64,000 nt of DNA from SSF14 sp046331245 (GTDB lineage: Bacteria > Actinomycetota > Acidimicrobiia > Acidimicrobiales > Microtrichaceae), in NCBI GenBank assembly GCA_046331245.1, contig JAXLRH010000010.1, positions 62,001-126,000 on the forward strand, written 5' to 3'. The notes under the pieces are model-generated. The model saw only the letters and a list, made by a program, of their open reading frames with translations. It was not told where the DNA came from and did not search any database. Both the position numbers and the translations under genes were made by a program. Shown piece by piece: positions 8,133-15,961 of this stretch (positions within the stretch are counted from its first letter, which is position 1; every line of letters begins with the position of its first letter).

Positions 8133-8450
8133 ATGCGTCACGTCCAGCTCACCATCGCGAACATCGCGCTCGGCCCGCGGCCGCTCCCCCTCCGGCACGG
8201 CACCCTCCAGGTCGTCGAGCGGGACGGTCAGGTCGACTGGGAGATCGTGCTGCACACGATCGAGACCGAGCCCGTGGCACGGGCCGTGCACCCGCTGACC
8301 ATCGAGGTCGTCACGGGAGCGAACGACGACGGGCGACTCACCTTCGACGTGTTCACCGGCGACGCGATCCTCGTCCGCACCGTCGAGAACAGCGTCGTGT
8401 TCCGCGGCAACGGCGATCTGACCGGGTTCGACCCGGCGATGTTGGGCTAG
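8133..8450 (+). CDS. Hypothetical protein, beta-rich
   Basis: This 105-residue protein is not recognised. Alternating hydrophobic residues (HVQLTIANIALG, RLTFDVFTGDAILVRTV) suggest a small beta barrel or sandwich. It has no signal peptide, membrane segment or cysteine. Start ATG 8133 is chosen because sequence upstream lies antisense to the divergent membrane protein gene. It converges on the PIG-L gene with a 9-bp gap. Confidence 0.6.
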   Translation: MRHVQLTIANIALGPRPLPLRHGTLQVVERDGQVDWEIVLHTIETEPVARAVHPLTIEVVTGANDDGRLTFDVFTGDAILVRTVENSVVFRGNGDLTGFDPAMLG

Positions 8451-8459
8451 GCCGCCGGT

Positions 8460-9272
8460 CTATTCGGCGAACAGATCGTCGATCATCGGAGCGCCCTCGG
8501 CCCGTGCCGGGCCCCGGTGCGCGATGAACCACTCGGTGCCGAACGCCTGCTGGAACACCTCGTCCTCCATCGAGAGGAAGAACGCGTCGTCGGGGATCTG
8601 GCTCCGGTGACAACGCATCGAGGCGCGCTTCTGATCGGTGAACGCCGTGACGTCGATCGCGTGGGTGATGACGTCCTCCGACTTGCCGAAGTTGTTGGCG
8701 TCGGCGCCCTCGAGGTCGGGCATCTCGGCCCGCTGCTCGTCGGTGAGCGTCTCGGCGTGCTCCTTCATCGAGCGGATGATCGCGTCGCGGTTCATCGTCG
8801 ACTCGAACACGCGATCGACGCCCGCCATCTCGGCCGCCCGCGAGCCGACACGGTGCACCTGGATGTGGTCGGGGTGGCCGTAGCCGCCGTTGTCGTCGTA
8901 GATCGTGAGCACGTCCGCTGCCTCGTCGCGCAGGATGGATGCCAACCGCGACGCCGCCGCCTCCACGTCGGCCTGCCAGAAGCTGTACGGGAAGTCGTTG
9001 CCCGGCGTGTCGATCATGCCGGAGTCGACGTAGCCGAGGAACTCGACGCGGTCGACCCCGAGCTCCTTCGCCGAGGCGAACGTCTCGGTGATGCGGCGCA
9101 GCCCGAGCGGCTCGCCCGGATCGAGGAAGCCCTCGGGCACCTCACCGAGCTCGCCGCGGGTCGCGATCACGAGCACGACACGGTGCCCCGCAGCCGACGC
9201 CTTGGCCATCGTGCCGCCGGTGGCGATCGACTCGTCGTCGGGATGGGCGTGGAAGCAGACGATGGTGGCCAT
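8460..9272 (-). CDS. PIG-L family N-acetylglucosaminyl deacetylase-like protein
   Basis: This 270-residue protein belongs to the LmbE/PIG-L zinc deacetylases, which include the mycothiol enzymes MshB and Mca. The metal motif HPDDE is at about residues 10-14. The second motif YDDNGGYGHPDHIQVH supplies the third zinc ligand and catalytic residues. Start ATG 9272 shares one base with the AMACR stop (TGATG), so translation is coupled. A mycothiol or other GlcNAc-conjugate substrate is plausible from the family. Coupling to an acyl-CoA racemase gives no direct clue. MshB and Mca cannot be told apart here. Confidence 0.85.
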   Translation of the reverse strand: MATIVCFHAHPDDESIATGGTMAKASAAGHRVVLVIATRGELGEVPEGFLDPGEPLGLRRITETFASAKELGVDRVEFLGYVDSGMIDTPGNDFPYSFWQADVEAAASRLASILRDEAADVLTIYDDNGGYGHPDHIQVHRVGSRAAEMAGVDRVFESTMNRDAIIRSMKEHAETLTDEQRAEMPDLEGADANNFGKSEDVITHAIDVTAFTDQKRASMRCHRSQIPDDAFFLSMEDEVFQQAFGTEWFIAHRGPARAEGAPMIDDLFAE

Positions 9273-10420
9273 CAGGCGACCGTACCCGACTCCCGCAGCG
9301 ACGCGATCTCGCCGTCGTCGAGGCCGAGCCAGTCGGACAGGATCTCGTCGGTGTGCTGACCGGCGTGTGCCGGCGGCCGCTGCACCTCGCCCGGAGTGGC
9401 CGAGAAGCGTGGCGCCGGCGCCGGCTGTGTGATGCCGTTGAGCTCGATGAACGTGCCGCGCTCGACGTTGTGCGGATGCTTCGTCGCCTCGTCCATGGAC
9501 AGGACCGGGGCGAAGCACACGTCGGTGCCCTCCATGATGGCGCTCCACTCGTCGCGGGTCTTCGTGGCGAAGATCGCCGCGAGGCGCTCCTTCAGCGCAG
9601 GCCATTGCGACTTGTCCATCTGCGACGGCAGGTCCTCGCCCTCGAGCCCGGTGTACTTGAGGAGCTCGGCGTAGAACTGCGGCTCGATCGAGCCGATCGA
9701 CACCCACTTGCCGTCGGCGCAGCGGTAGGTGTCGTAGAAGTGGGTGCCGGTGTCGAGCAGGTTCGTGCCGGGGTGGTCGGAATCCCAGATGCCCATGCCC
9801 TTGAACGCCCAGATCATCGACATCAACGTGGCCGAGCCGTCGACCATCGCAGCGTCGACCACCTGACCGACCCCGGTCGCCTTGGCCGAGAGCACACCGC
9901 ACACCACACCGAACGCCAGGAACATGCCCCCGCCGCCGAAGTCACCGACGAGGTTGATGGGTGGCGTCGGCTGGCCGCCGTCACGGGTGAACGTGTCGAG
10001 CACGCCCGCCAGCGCGATGTAGTTGATGTCGTGTCCCGCCGTGAGCGCGTACGGGCCTTCCTGCCCCCAGCCCGTCATACGGCCGAACACCAATCGTGGA
10101 TTGCGCGCCAGGCAGACGTCGGGCCCGAAGCCGAGCCGCTCGGCCACGCCCGGGCGGAAGCCCTCGATGAGCGCGTCGGCGCCCTCGGTGAGACGGAGCA
10201 GGGTCTCCACGCCCTCCGGCGTCTTGAGATCGAGGCCGATCGACCGCCGGCCGCGGTTCAGCGAGTCGCCCGGCGGCAGCGCCGGGTCTCCCCCGCGCAC
10301 CTGCGCCGAACGGTCGACGCGGATCACGTCGGCGCCCATGTCGGCCAGCATCATCGCCGCGAACGGCCCCGGGCCGATGCCCGCGACCTCGACGACCTTC
10401 ACCCCTGACAGCGGTCCCAT
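9272..10420 (-). CDS. Alpha-methylacyl-CoA racemase (CaiB/BaiF family)
   Basis: The 382-residue protein is a family III CoA-transferase fold. Several features point to alpha-methylacyl-CoA racemase rather than a CoA transferase: GRMTGWGQEGP, then AGHDINYIALAGVL with the catalytic histidine, NLVGDFGGGGM with the catalytic aspartate, and TGTHFYDTYRCADGKW. The reaction interconverts R and S 2-methylacyl-CoA thioesters during branched-chain or sterol side-chain breakdown, as known for mycobacterial Mcr. It is translationally coupled to the PIG-L gene. The alpha/beta hydrolase 24 bp upstream may be in the same operon. Confidence 0.9.
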   Translation of the reverse strand: MGPLSGVKVVEVAGIGPGPFAAMMLADMGADVIRVDRSAQVRGGDPALPPGDSLNRGRRSIGLDLKTPEGVETLLRLTEGADALIEGFRPGVAERLGFGPDVCLARNPRLVFGRMTGWGQEGPYALTAGHDINYIALAGVLDTFTRDGGQPTPPINLVGDFGGGGMFLAFGVVCGVLSAKATGVGQVVDAAMVDGSATLMSMIWAFKGMGIWDSDHPGTNLLDTGTHFYDTYRCADGKWVSIGSIEPQFYAELLKYTGLEGEDLPSQMDKSQWPALKERLAAIFATKTRDEWSAIMEGTDVCFAPVLSMDEATKHPHNVERGTFIELNGITQPAPAPRFSATPGEVQRPPAHAGQHTDEILSDWLGLDDGEIASLRESGTVA

Positions 10421-10444
10421 TGCTCGTTCCTCTCCCCCGGCTGG

Positions 10445-11290
10445 TCAGCCGGCTCCGGTTTCGATGGCGGCGACATGCGCCACCACGGCGTCGACGTACT
10501 GGCTCCAGAACACCGGCGTCAGATCATGGCCCATGCCGTCGACCTCGAGGAACGTGCCGTTGGGCACCAGCTCCGCGGTTCGACGGCCACCCGAGATGCC
10601 GATGACCGGATCGCGGTTGCCGTGGATGACGAGCACGGGCATCGGCAGGTGCGACAACCCCTCGACGCGCGACGGTGCGGTGACGACCGCCATCGCCTGA
10701 CGGCTGCCGCCCGCCGGGTCGTAGGCGCGGTCGTACATGGCCTCCGCCTTGATGCGGTGTGCCTCGGCGTCGCTCACGGCAGGATTGTTGACGAGCACCT
10801 CGAACAGTCGGATCGACTTCTCGATCGCCTCCTCGCGGTTCGCCGCGGGTTCGATCGAGGCCATCAGCTGGCCCAGCGCGTCGGGATCGGGCTGGCCGAC
10901 GTCGGGCTCGCCGGTGGTCGACTGCACGGAGATGAGGCTGGCCAGCCGCTCCGGGTGCTCGATCGCGACCGTCTGAGCGACCATGCCGCCGAGCGACGAG
11001 CCCCAGAGGTGCGCCCGCTCGATGCCGAGGTGATCCATCAGCCCGACCACGTCGGCGGCCATGTCCGACAGCGAGTACACCGTGCCCTCGGGCAGGTGGG
11101 TGCTCAGCCCGGCGTCGCGGTTGTCGAACCGCACGACGCGCATGTAGCGGTCGGCGAACGCCAGGCACAGCTCGTCGGGATAGTTGAGGAGCTGGCTCCC
11201 GAGGCCCGCCATCAACAGCAGGGCGGGATCGCCCGGATCACCGAACTCGTCGTAGTAGATCTCGATCCCGTTGACGGCGGCGATGGGCAT
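10445..11290 (-). CDS. Alpha/beta hydrolase
   Basis: A 281-residue alpha/beta hydrolase. The nucleophile elbow GSSLGG appears near residue 97, the acid in VIHGNRDPV near residue 222 and the catalytic histidine in DGMGHD near residue 253. The N terminus (MPIAAVNGIEIYYDEFGDPG) is typical of soluble esterase or epoxide-hydrolase-like members, with the oxyanion-loop region near LMAGLGSQ. It has no signal peptide. The substrate cannot be inferred. It lies 24 bp upstream of the AMACR gene on the same strand. Confidence 0.9.
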   Translation of the reverse strand: MPIAAVNGIEIYYDEFGDPGDPALLLMAGLGSQLLNYPDELCLAFADRYMRVVRFDNRDAGLSTHLPEGTVYSLSDMAADVVGLMDHLGIERAHLWGSSLGGMVAQTVAIEHPERLASLISVQSTTGEPDVGQPDPDALGQLMASIEPAANREEAIEKSIRLFEVLVNNPAVSDAEAHRIKAEAMYDRAYDPAGGSRQAMAVVTAPSRVEGLSHLPMPVLVIHGNRDPVIGISGGRRTAELVPNGTFLEVDGMGHDLTPVFWSQYVDAVVAHVAAIETGAG

Positions 11291-11329
11291 GGCCCGGCAT
11301 CGTACCGGGGTGATCCGACAGCGCCGGGA

Positions 11330-11749
11330 TCAGTCCCACATGCCGTAGGCGTGCGTCGGATGCACCGTCACCATGAGGCGCCGGTCGCGCACGAGGGCGG
11401 CGCGGTAGTCGGCCCAGTCCTCGTGCTCGCCGGCGAGGGAGCGGTAGAGCTCGACCATGGCGTCGGCGGTCGGGCCGTTCGGGTCGTCCACCTCGTCGCT
11501 CAGCTCCACCGTGCCGTCGATGACGGCGTACGCCCAGTGGTCGGCCTGCTCGACGTGGAGCGAGGCGCGGGGATCCCGGCGCAGGTTCGCCGCCTTCGCG
11601 CGGTCGCCGGTGATCGAGATGCGAATCAGGCCGTCGTCGCCGACGGCTTGGATGACGTTGGAGAGCTGGGGGCGGCCGTCGCGACGCAGCGTGACGAGCA
11701 CGGCGTTGCGGTGGTCGCGGAAGTGGCGGAGCGCCGAGTCGATGTCCAT
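11330..11749 (-). CDS. PPOX-class (F420-type) flavin/deazaflavin-binding protein
   Basis: The 139-residue protein is a single split-barrel of the pyridoxamine-phosphate-oxidase-like superfamily. VLVTLRRDGRPQLSNVI is the typical first strand pair and RASLHVEQADHWAYAVIDG the cofactor-side region. Such short actinobacterial members often use F420 rather than FMN. That is family knowledge, not visible here. Start ATG 11749 gives the normal N terminus (MDIDSALRHFRDH). It is divergent from galK with a 60-bp gap, in which I see no clear promoter. Confidence 0.85.
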   Translation of the reverse strand: MDIDSALRHFRDHRNAVLVTLRRDGRPQLSNVIQAVGDDGLIRISITGDRAKAANLRRDPRASLHVEQADHWAYAVIDGTVELSDEVDDPNGPTADAMVELYRSLAGEHEDWADYRAALVRDRRLMVTVHPTHAYGMWD

Positions 11750-11809
11750 GCCGTTGCCAACAGCCCGGTTCGGGAGATCCTTCCCCGCGGAGTCGGTAGC
11801 GTCGCCGCC

Positions 11810-12823
11810 ATGGACATCCGAGCGTGGGCACCGGGCCGCGTGAACCTCATCGGCGAGCACACCGACTACACCGGCGGCCTCGTGTTCCCCATGGCCATCC
11901 ATCTCGGCACGGCGGTCGAGGGGCGGCGGCTCGACGGGCGCATCGTGCTCCGCTCCGAGAGCGAGGCCGATCCGCTCGATCTCGCGTTGCCGATCGCCGA
12001 TGCCGCGTCGGTGGACCCGCCGTGGGGCCGATACGTCGCCGGGGTCGCCGCGGCGTTGGGCACGACCACCGGGCTGGACGGGGTGGTGAGCTCGACCCTC
12101 CCCCTCGGCGCCGGCCTCTCGTCGTCGGCGGCGTTGGAGGTCGCCGTCGCGCTCGCGCTCGGCGCCGGCGAGTCGCGAACCCCGCTCGAGGTCGCTCGCC
12201 TGGCGCGAGCCGCCGAGGAGGCGGCCACCGGCGTGCCCTGCGGGATCATGGACCAGCTCGCGTCCGCGTGCGGACTCGACGGTCACGCGCTGCTGGTCGA
12301 CTGCGCGACGTCGGAGATCACACCCGTCCGCCTGCCCGACGACGTCCGCATCGTCGTCATCCACTCCGGTCAGGAGCGCCGGCTCGCGGACTCGGCCTAC
12401 GAGCGCCGCCGCCGCCAGTGCGAGGCGGCGGCGGCGATCATCGGTCCGCTGCGCGACGCGTCGGCCGAGGACGTCGACCGCATCGACGACGACACCCTGC
12501 GCCGGCGGGCGCGCCACGTCATCACCGAGAACGCCCGCGTCCTCGCGTTCGCGAGCGCGCTCGGTGCGGGCGATCTGGTCGAAGCCGGCGAGGCGATGGT
12601 CGACAGCCACCGGAGCCTCCGCGACGACTTCGAGGTCTCCACCGACGTGCTCGACGACCTCGTCGCGCACCTCCTCACCGTCGACGGCGTCTACGGGGCG
12701 CGGCTCACGGGCGCCGGCTTCGGCGGCTGCGTCGTCGCCATGTGTCGACCCGACGTCGACCCGACGCCTCCCGGCCGGCGCGGCTGGGTGGTGCGCCCCT
12801 CGCGCGGCGCGCACCTCGCCTGA
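11810..12823 (+). CDS. galK: Galactokinase
   Basis: GalK phosphorylates galactose at C1 with ATP. The signature GRVNLIGEHTDY lies at residues 9-20, and the GHMP ATP loop LPLGAGLSSSAAL at about 98-110. The C-terminal LTGAGFGGCVVAM completes the fold. At 337 residues it is a little shorter than typical bacterial GalK (about 380). The N-terminal lead-in is missing and the protein starts almost on the substrate motif. galT and galE are not in the window, so the pathway context is open. Confidence 0.9.
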   Translation: MDIRAWAPGRVNLIGEHTDYTGGLVFPMAIHLGTAVEGRRLDGRIVLRSESEADPLDLALPIADAASVDPPWGRYVAGVAAALGTTTGLDGVVSSTLPLGAGLSSSAALEVAVALALGAGESRTPLEVARLARAAEEAATGVPCGIMDQLASACGLDGHALLVDCATSEITPVRLPDDVRIVVIHSGQERRLADSAYERRRRQCEAAAAIIGPLRDASAEDVDRIDDDTLRRRARHVITENARVLAFASALGAGDLVEAGEAMVDSHRSLRDDFEVSTDVLDDLVAHLLTVDGVYGARLTGAGFGGCVVAMCRPDVDPTPPGRRGWVVRPSRGAHLA

Positions 12824-12841
12824 GATCGCCGCGGCAGGGGC

Positions 12842-15193
12842 TCAGTCGCTGACGGTGATCGTCGTGAGGTCGGGGTCGGCGGCGATGTCCTCGTCGTGGA
12901 AGCGCAACGGGCGCAGACGCTTCGCCGAGAACTCCTCCATCTGGTCGACGTGGTGCGGCGAGCGGTCGTCGCCGGACTGCCCATACGTGAGCAGACCACG
13001 GCCCACCGGGCCGTCGTCGTCGAAGCCGACCACCATCACGATCGACGCGCCGTACGTCACGGGGTAGCCGCCGACCCGCAGGCCGGTGGACTCGGCGCGC
13101 CCCGCCACCGGCTCGCCGGTCGGCACTGCCGGTTCGAGGTCGCTCCGCTGGAACGCCCCGAGCGGTGCGACCACGTTGATGATGCCCTCCACCTCGTTCG
13201 CGCCGTGGAGCGGGATGCGCCGACCGCTGCGGTCGACGTATTGCGCCTCCCCCAGCGGCGTGTCGATCGCCAGGCCCGCCGCTTCGAGGGCCTTGAGGCC
13301 GGCGACCATCTTCGTGACGACGGGATCGGCGCCCGAGGCGGGGGCCGGCGCCAGCCCGTGCGGGGTGACGGTGGGTCGATCGACGTCGAAGGGCTCGGCC
13401 CACAGCGCGCCGGCGTGCCGGAGCTCGTCCTTCGAGAACCCGCCGAGGAACTCGCGCCACACGATCGCGCCGCGGGAGTCGACGTCGAACGCGCGATCCC
13501 AACCGGCGAGCAGGTCCGCCACGGCGGCGAGGTCGTAGGACGCCCCGCCGGACTCGACGACGCCGGCGGCACGACACCGCTCGATCACGTCGTCCAGCAC
13601 CATCTCCGCGAGGAGCGAGCGGTTGTCCAGAAGCGCACGCTCCAGGTCGTCGAGCGTCCACCGACCGTCGGGACCCGTCGGGCCCGACGGCGCCATGCCG
13701 GCCAGCACCGCAGCGTTCATGCGGGTGCGCGGGCTCAACGCACGACCGTAGAGACCGGCGAGCACGGGCCCACGGCCGATGCGGAGCTCGGGATGGGGCA
13801 CCCAGTACGGGTCGTTCGAGTTGAACGCGACCGTGTCGGTGAACAGCTCCGGCAGGCCCGACGGGGGCACCGCGCCCGGCTGCAGTGCCGCAGGGTCCTC
13901 GATCCACTCCGTCGACGGATCCGAGCCGTCGAGCAGCGCGACACGCTGGCTGAAGAACAGGGCGGTGAGCGGGTCGCTCTCGACGGCGTCGTCGTACGCA
14001 CTCGCGACGTCGGCGTCGAGATGGGGCGTGGGCGACGGGTCGGAGTACCAGACCTTCCCGTGCCGATCGGCGGAGATGACGTTGACCCACGGCAGGCCCT
14101 GGTGCTCGTGCACCGCGGCACGGAGCTCGTCGACGCTGGTCGCCCGATCCATCGCGAGGTACTGGCTGAGGAACCGGTCGTTGCCGTCGTTGACGTCGCG
14201 CATCGCGAAGCCCATGCCCTCCGACCACCCCAGCAGTGGGATGTCGACCATCGGCCCGTGGTGCGAGCGCCACAGGGTGCGCGACAGCGGCGTGAGCGAA
14301 CCGTCGTCGCCCAGGACGTCGACGGTGACCTCGCGGCTCGTCATCGAGCGCGTCTCGTCACCGAAGCGGTACGACGTCGGATCACCCGGCGTGAGCTCGA
14401 GGCGGTACAGCACGAACCGGTGGCCGGCGCTGAACGTGTGCGTCCACGCGACGTCGCGGTTGAAGCCGATGTGCACCGCCGGCGCACCGACCAGCGACGC
14501 CCCGTACACGTCGAGCTCGCCCGGCACGGTGAGGTGGCACTCCCAGAACCGGCCGTCGCCGTACCACGGGAAGTGCGGGTTCGCGACCACCATGCCCCGC
14601 CCCGTGGCCGTCGCCGCCGAGCCGAGCGCCCACCCGTTGCTGCCGGGCAGGTCATCGGGAAGCAGGGGCCCGTCGGGGCTCACGGTGTCGTCGGTGTCGC
14701 CCGGAGCGCGGGCCGACCCGAGGAACTGCGCGAGGTTGCGCCCCGATGCCATCAGCGCGGCGTCGGCGTAGAGACCGAACAGGTCGAGCGCGCTCACCCG
14801 CCGCACCCACGGCGCGTCGCGACACCACTCGGGCAGGCCCGACGTGCCGTGGTCGTCGAGCCACCGGTTGATGCCGGCGGCGTACGCCTCCACGATCGCG
14901 ACCATCTCCGGCGACTGGGTGGACGCCATGCGCCGGGCCCATCCGCCGACGTCCAGCGCGAGATACCCGAGGTCGGAGTTGAGGTGGCAGTCGCCGGCCC
15001 CGCGGCCGAAGAAGCGCGCCCGTTCGCTGCGCGTCTTGAGAATCTGGTCGGCGATGGTCGGCAGGTGGTCCGCTGCGCACGCGTACCCCTGGCCGAAGAT
15101 CACGTCGGGCAGGGTCGCGCCCCGGACATGCGCGACGCCGTGCGTCGTGCGTCGAATCTCGGCCTCGTGATGATCGGTTCCCACGACAGTCAT
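12842..15193 (-). CDS. Penicillin acylase family Ntn-hydrolase
   Basis: A 783-residue member of the family that includes penicillin G acylase, aculeacin acylase and acyl-homoserine-lactone acylases. These amidases self-cleave so that a serine becomes the N-terminal nucleophile. That residue is Ser185 in LPGSNGWALG. The beta-chain signatures NPHFPW and WTHTFSAGHRF follow, then FNSNDPYW. The alpha chain and linker occupy roughly residues 1-184. Unlike periplasmic relatives, no signal peptide is visible: the N terminus is MTVVGTDHHEAEIRRTTHG. This suggests a cytoplasmic enzyme or a missed upstream start. The substrate is unknown. Confidence 0.9.
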   Translation of the reverse strand: MTVVGTDHHEAEIRRTTHGVAHVRGATLPDVIFGQGYACAADHLPTIADQILKTRSERARFFGRGAGDCHLNSDLGYLALDVGGWARRMASTQSPEMVAIVEAYAAGINRWLDDHGTSGLPEWCRDAPWVRRVSALDLFGLYADAALMASGRNLAQFLGSARAPGDTDDTVSPDGPLLPDDLPGSNGWALGSAATATGRGMVVANPHFPWYGDGRFWECHLTVPGELDVYGASLVGAPAVHIGFNRDVAWTHTFSAGHRFVLYRLELTPGDPTSYRFGDETRSMTSREVTVDVLGDDGSLTPLSRTLWRSHHGPMVDIPLLGWSEGMGFAMRDVNDGNDRFLSQYLAMDRATSVDELRAAVHEHQGLPWVNVISADRHGKVWYSDPSPTPHLDADVASAYDDAVESDPLTALFFSQRVALLDGSDPSTEWIEDPAALQPGAVPPSGLPELFTDTVAFNSNDPYWVPHPELRIGRGPVLAGLYGRALSPRTRMNAAVLAGMAPSGPTGPDGRWTLDDLERALLDNRSLLAEMVLDDVIERCRAAGVVESGGASYDLAAVADLLAGWDRAFDVDSRGAIVWREFLGGFSKDELRHAGALWAEPFDVDRPTVTPHGLAPAPASGADPVVTKMVAGLKALEAAGLAIDTPLGEAQYVDRSGRRIPLHGANEVEGIINVVAPLGAFQRSDLEPAVPTGEPVAGRAESTGLRVGGYPVTYGASIVMVVGFDDDGPVGRGLLTYGQSGDDRSPHHVDQMEEFSAKRLRPLRFHDEDIAADPDLTTITVSD

Positions 15194-15211
15194 GGCGGGG
15201 AACGTAGGCGA

Positions 15212-15886
15212 TCAGGACAGCAGCTGCGCCTTCTGCGCCTCGAACTGCTCGGCGGTGATGACGCCGCGCTGGTGGAGGTCGGCCAGCTTCTCGAGCTGCT
15301 CGGCGACGGTGATGACCTGCGTCGGCTGCGGCTGGGCGCCGGCCACGCCTGCAGCGGCCTGCCGGGCCTCGGTGCCGATGCGGTCGTACTTGCGGTTCTC
15401 GTTCTCCTCCATCTGCTTGTAGATGGTGTTCTGCACCTCGACGGGGTTCATGATGTCGGAGAAGTTCTGGCGCGAGCCCTCGCCCGCGGACTCGATGCCG
15501 AGGTCGCCGGCCTTCAGGATGCGCTCGAACAGGTTCTGCGAGAAGAACACGGTGCTGATGCGATCGAGCGGGATCTCGATGCCGGTCTTGCGCAGCACGC
15601 CCGACCGGTAGATGCAGCGCTCGGTCGTGACGACGAAGTTCGTGGACCGCCACCCGATGAGGCGGATCACGAACGCGACGAGGGCGATCGCCACGACGAC
15701 GCCGGCGACGTACTTCAGCGGCTTCTCGAGATTGGAGTCGTTGCCGAAGTCGTACGTGAGCACGAAGATGCCCAGCGCGCTGGCGAGGATCAACGCGAAC
15801 GCGCGAGGAGCGAGGTACCACCAGTGGGGGTACCGGTCGATCACGATCGCTTCGTCGTTGTAGAGGTGTTTCTTGGGGAAGGCCAC
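15212..15886 (-). CDS. PH-domain membrane protein with C-terminal SHOCT motif
   Basis: The 224-residue protein from GTG 15886 has two adjacent membrane helices at about residues 28-48 and 60-80 (WWYLAPRAFALILASALGI; YVAGVVVAIALVAFVIRLIG). A bacterial PH domain follows at about 85-150 (NFVVTTERCIYRSGVLRKTG, IPLDRISTVFFSQNLFERIL). A glutamate/arginine-rich linker comes next. The last 28 residues form a SHOCT helix pair (QLEKLADLHQRGVI, TAEQFEAQKAQLL), as in many actinobacterial oligomerising proteins. Its role is unknown. It is divergent from the UvrD2-like gene. Confidence 0.85.
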   Translation of the reverse strand: MAFPKKHLYNDEAIVIDRYPHWWYLAPRAFALILASALGIFVLTYDFGNDSNLEKPLKYVAGVVVAIALVAFVIRLIGWRSTNFVVTTERCIYRSGVLRKTGIEIPLDRISTVFFSQNLFERILKAGDLGIESAGEGSRQNFSDIMNPVEVQNTIYKQMEENENRKYDRIGTEARQAAAGVAGAQPQPTQVITVAEQLEKLADLHQRGVITAEQFEAQKAQLLS

Positions 15887-15961
15887 GTCGCAAAGGCTAC
15901 CGAGCGGGGTGCGCGAACGTTCGGATTCGGGTGTCAGCGGTCGCCGGTAGGGTGCGGGTGG

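Noticed and set aside
9272..10420. Formyl-CoA or carnitine CoA-transferase
   Set aside because: The AGHDINYIALAGVL and VGDFGGGGM segments match alpha-methylacyl-CoA racemase, not the transferase aspartate region.
10475..11810. N-terminal extension of galactokinase reaching back to 10475
   Set aside because: The upstream part is antisense to the hydrolase and PPOX genes; the GalK signature begins directly after ATG 11810.
15914..15923. CGAACGTTCG palindrome upstream of the UvrD2-like gene as a LexA/SOS box
   Set aside because: The actinobacterial SOS box has four bases between CGAAC and GTTCG; here the half-sites are fused, so spacing is wrong.
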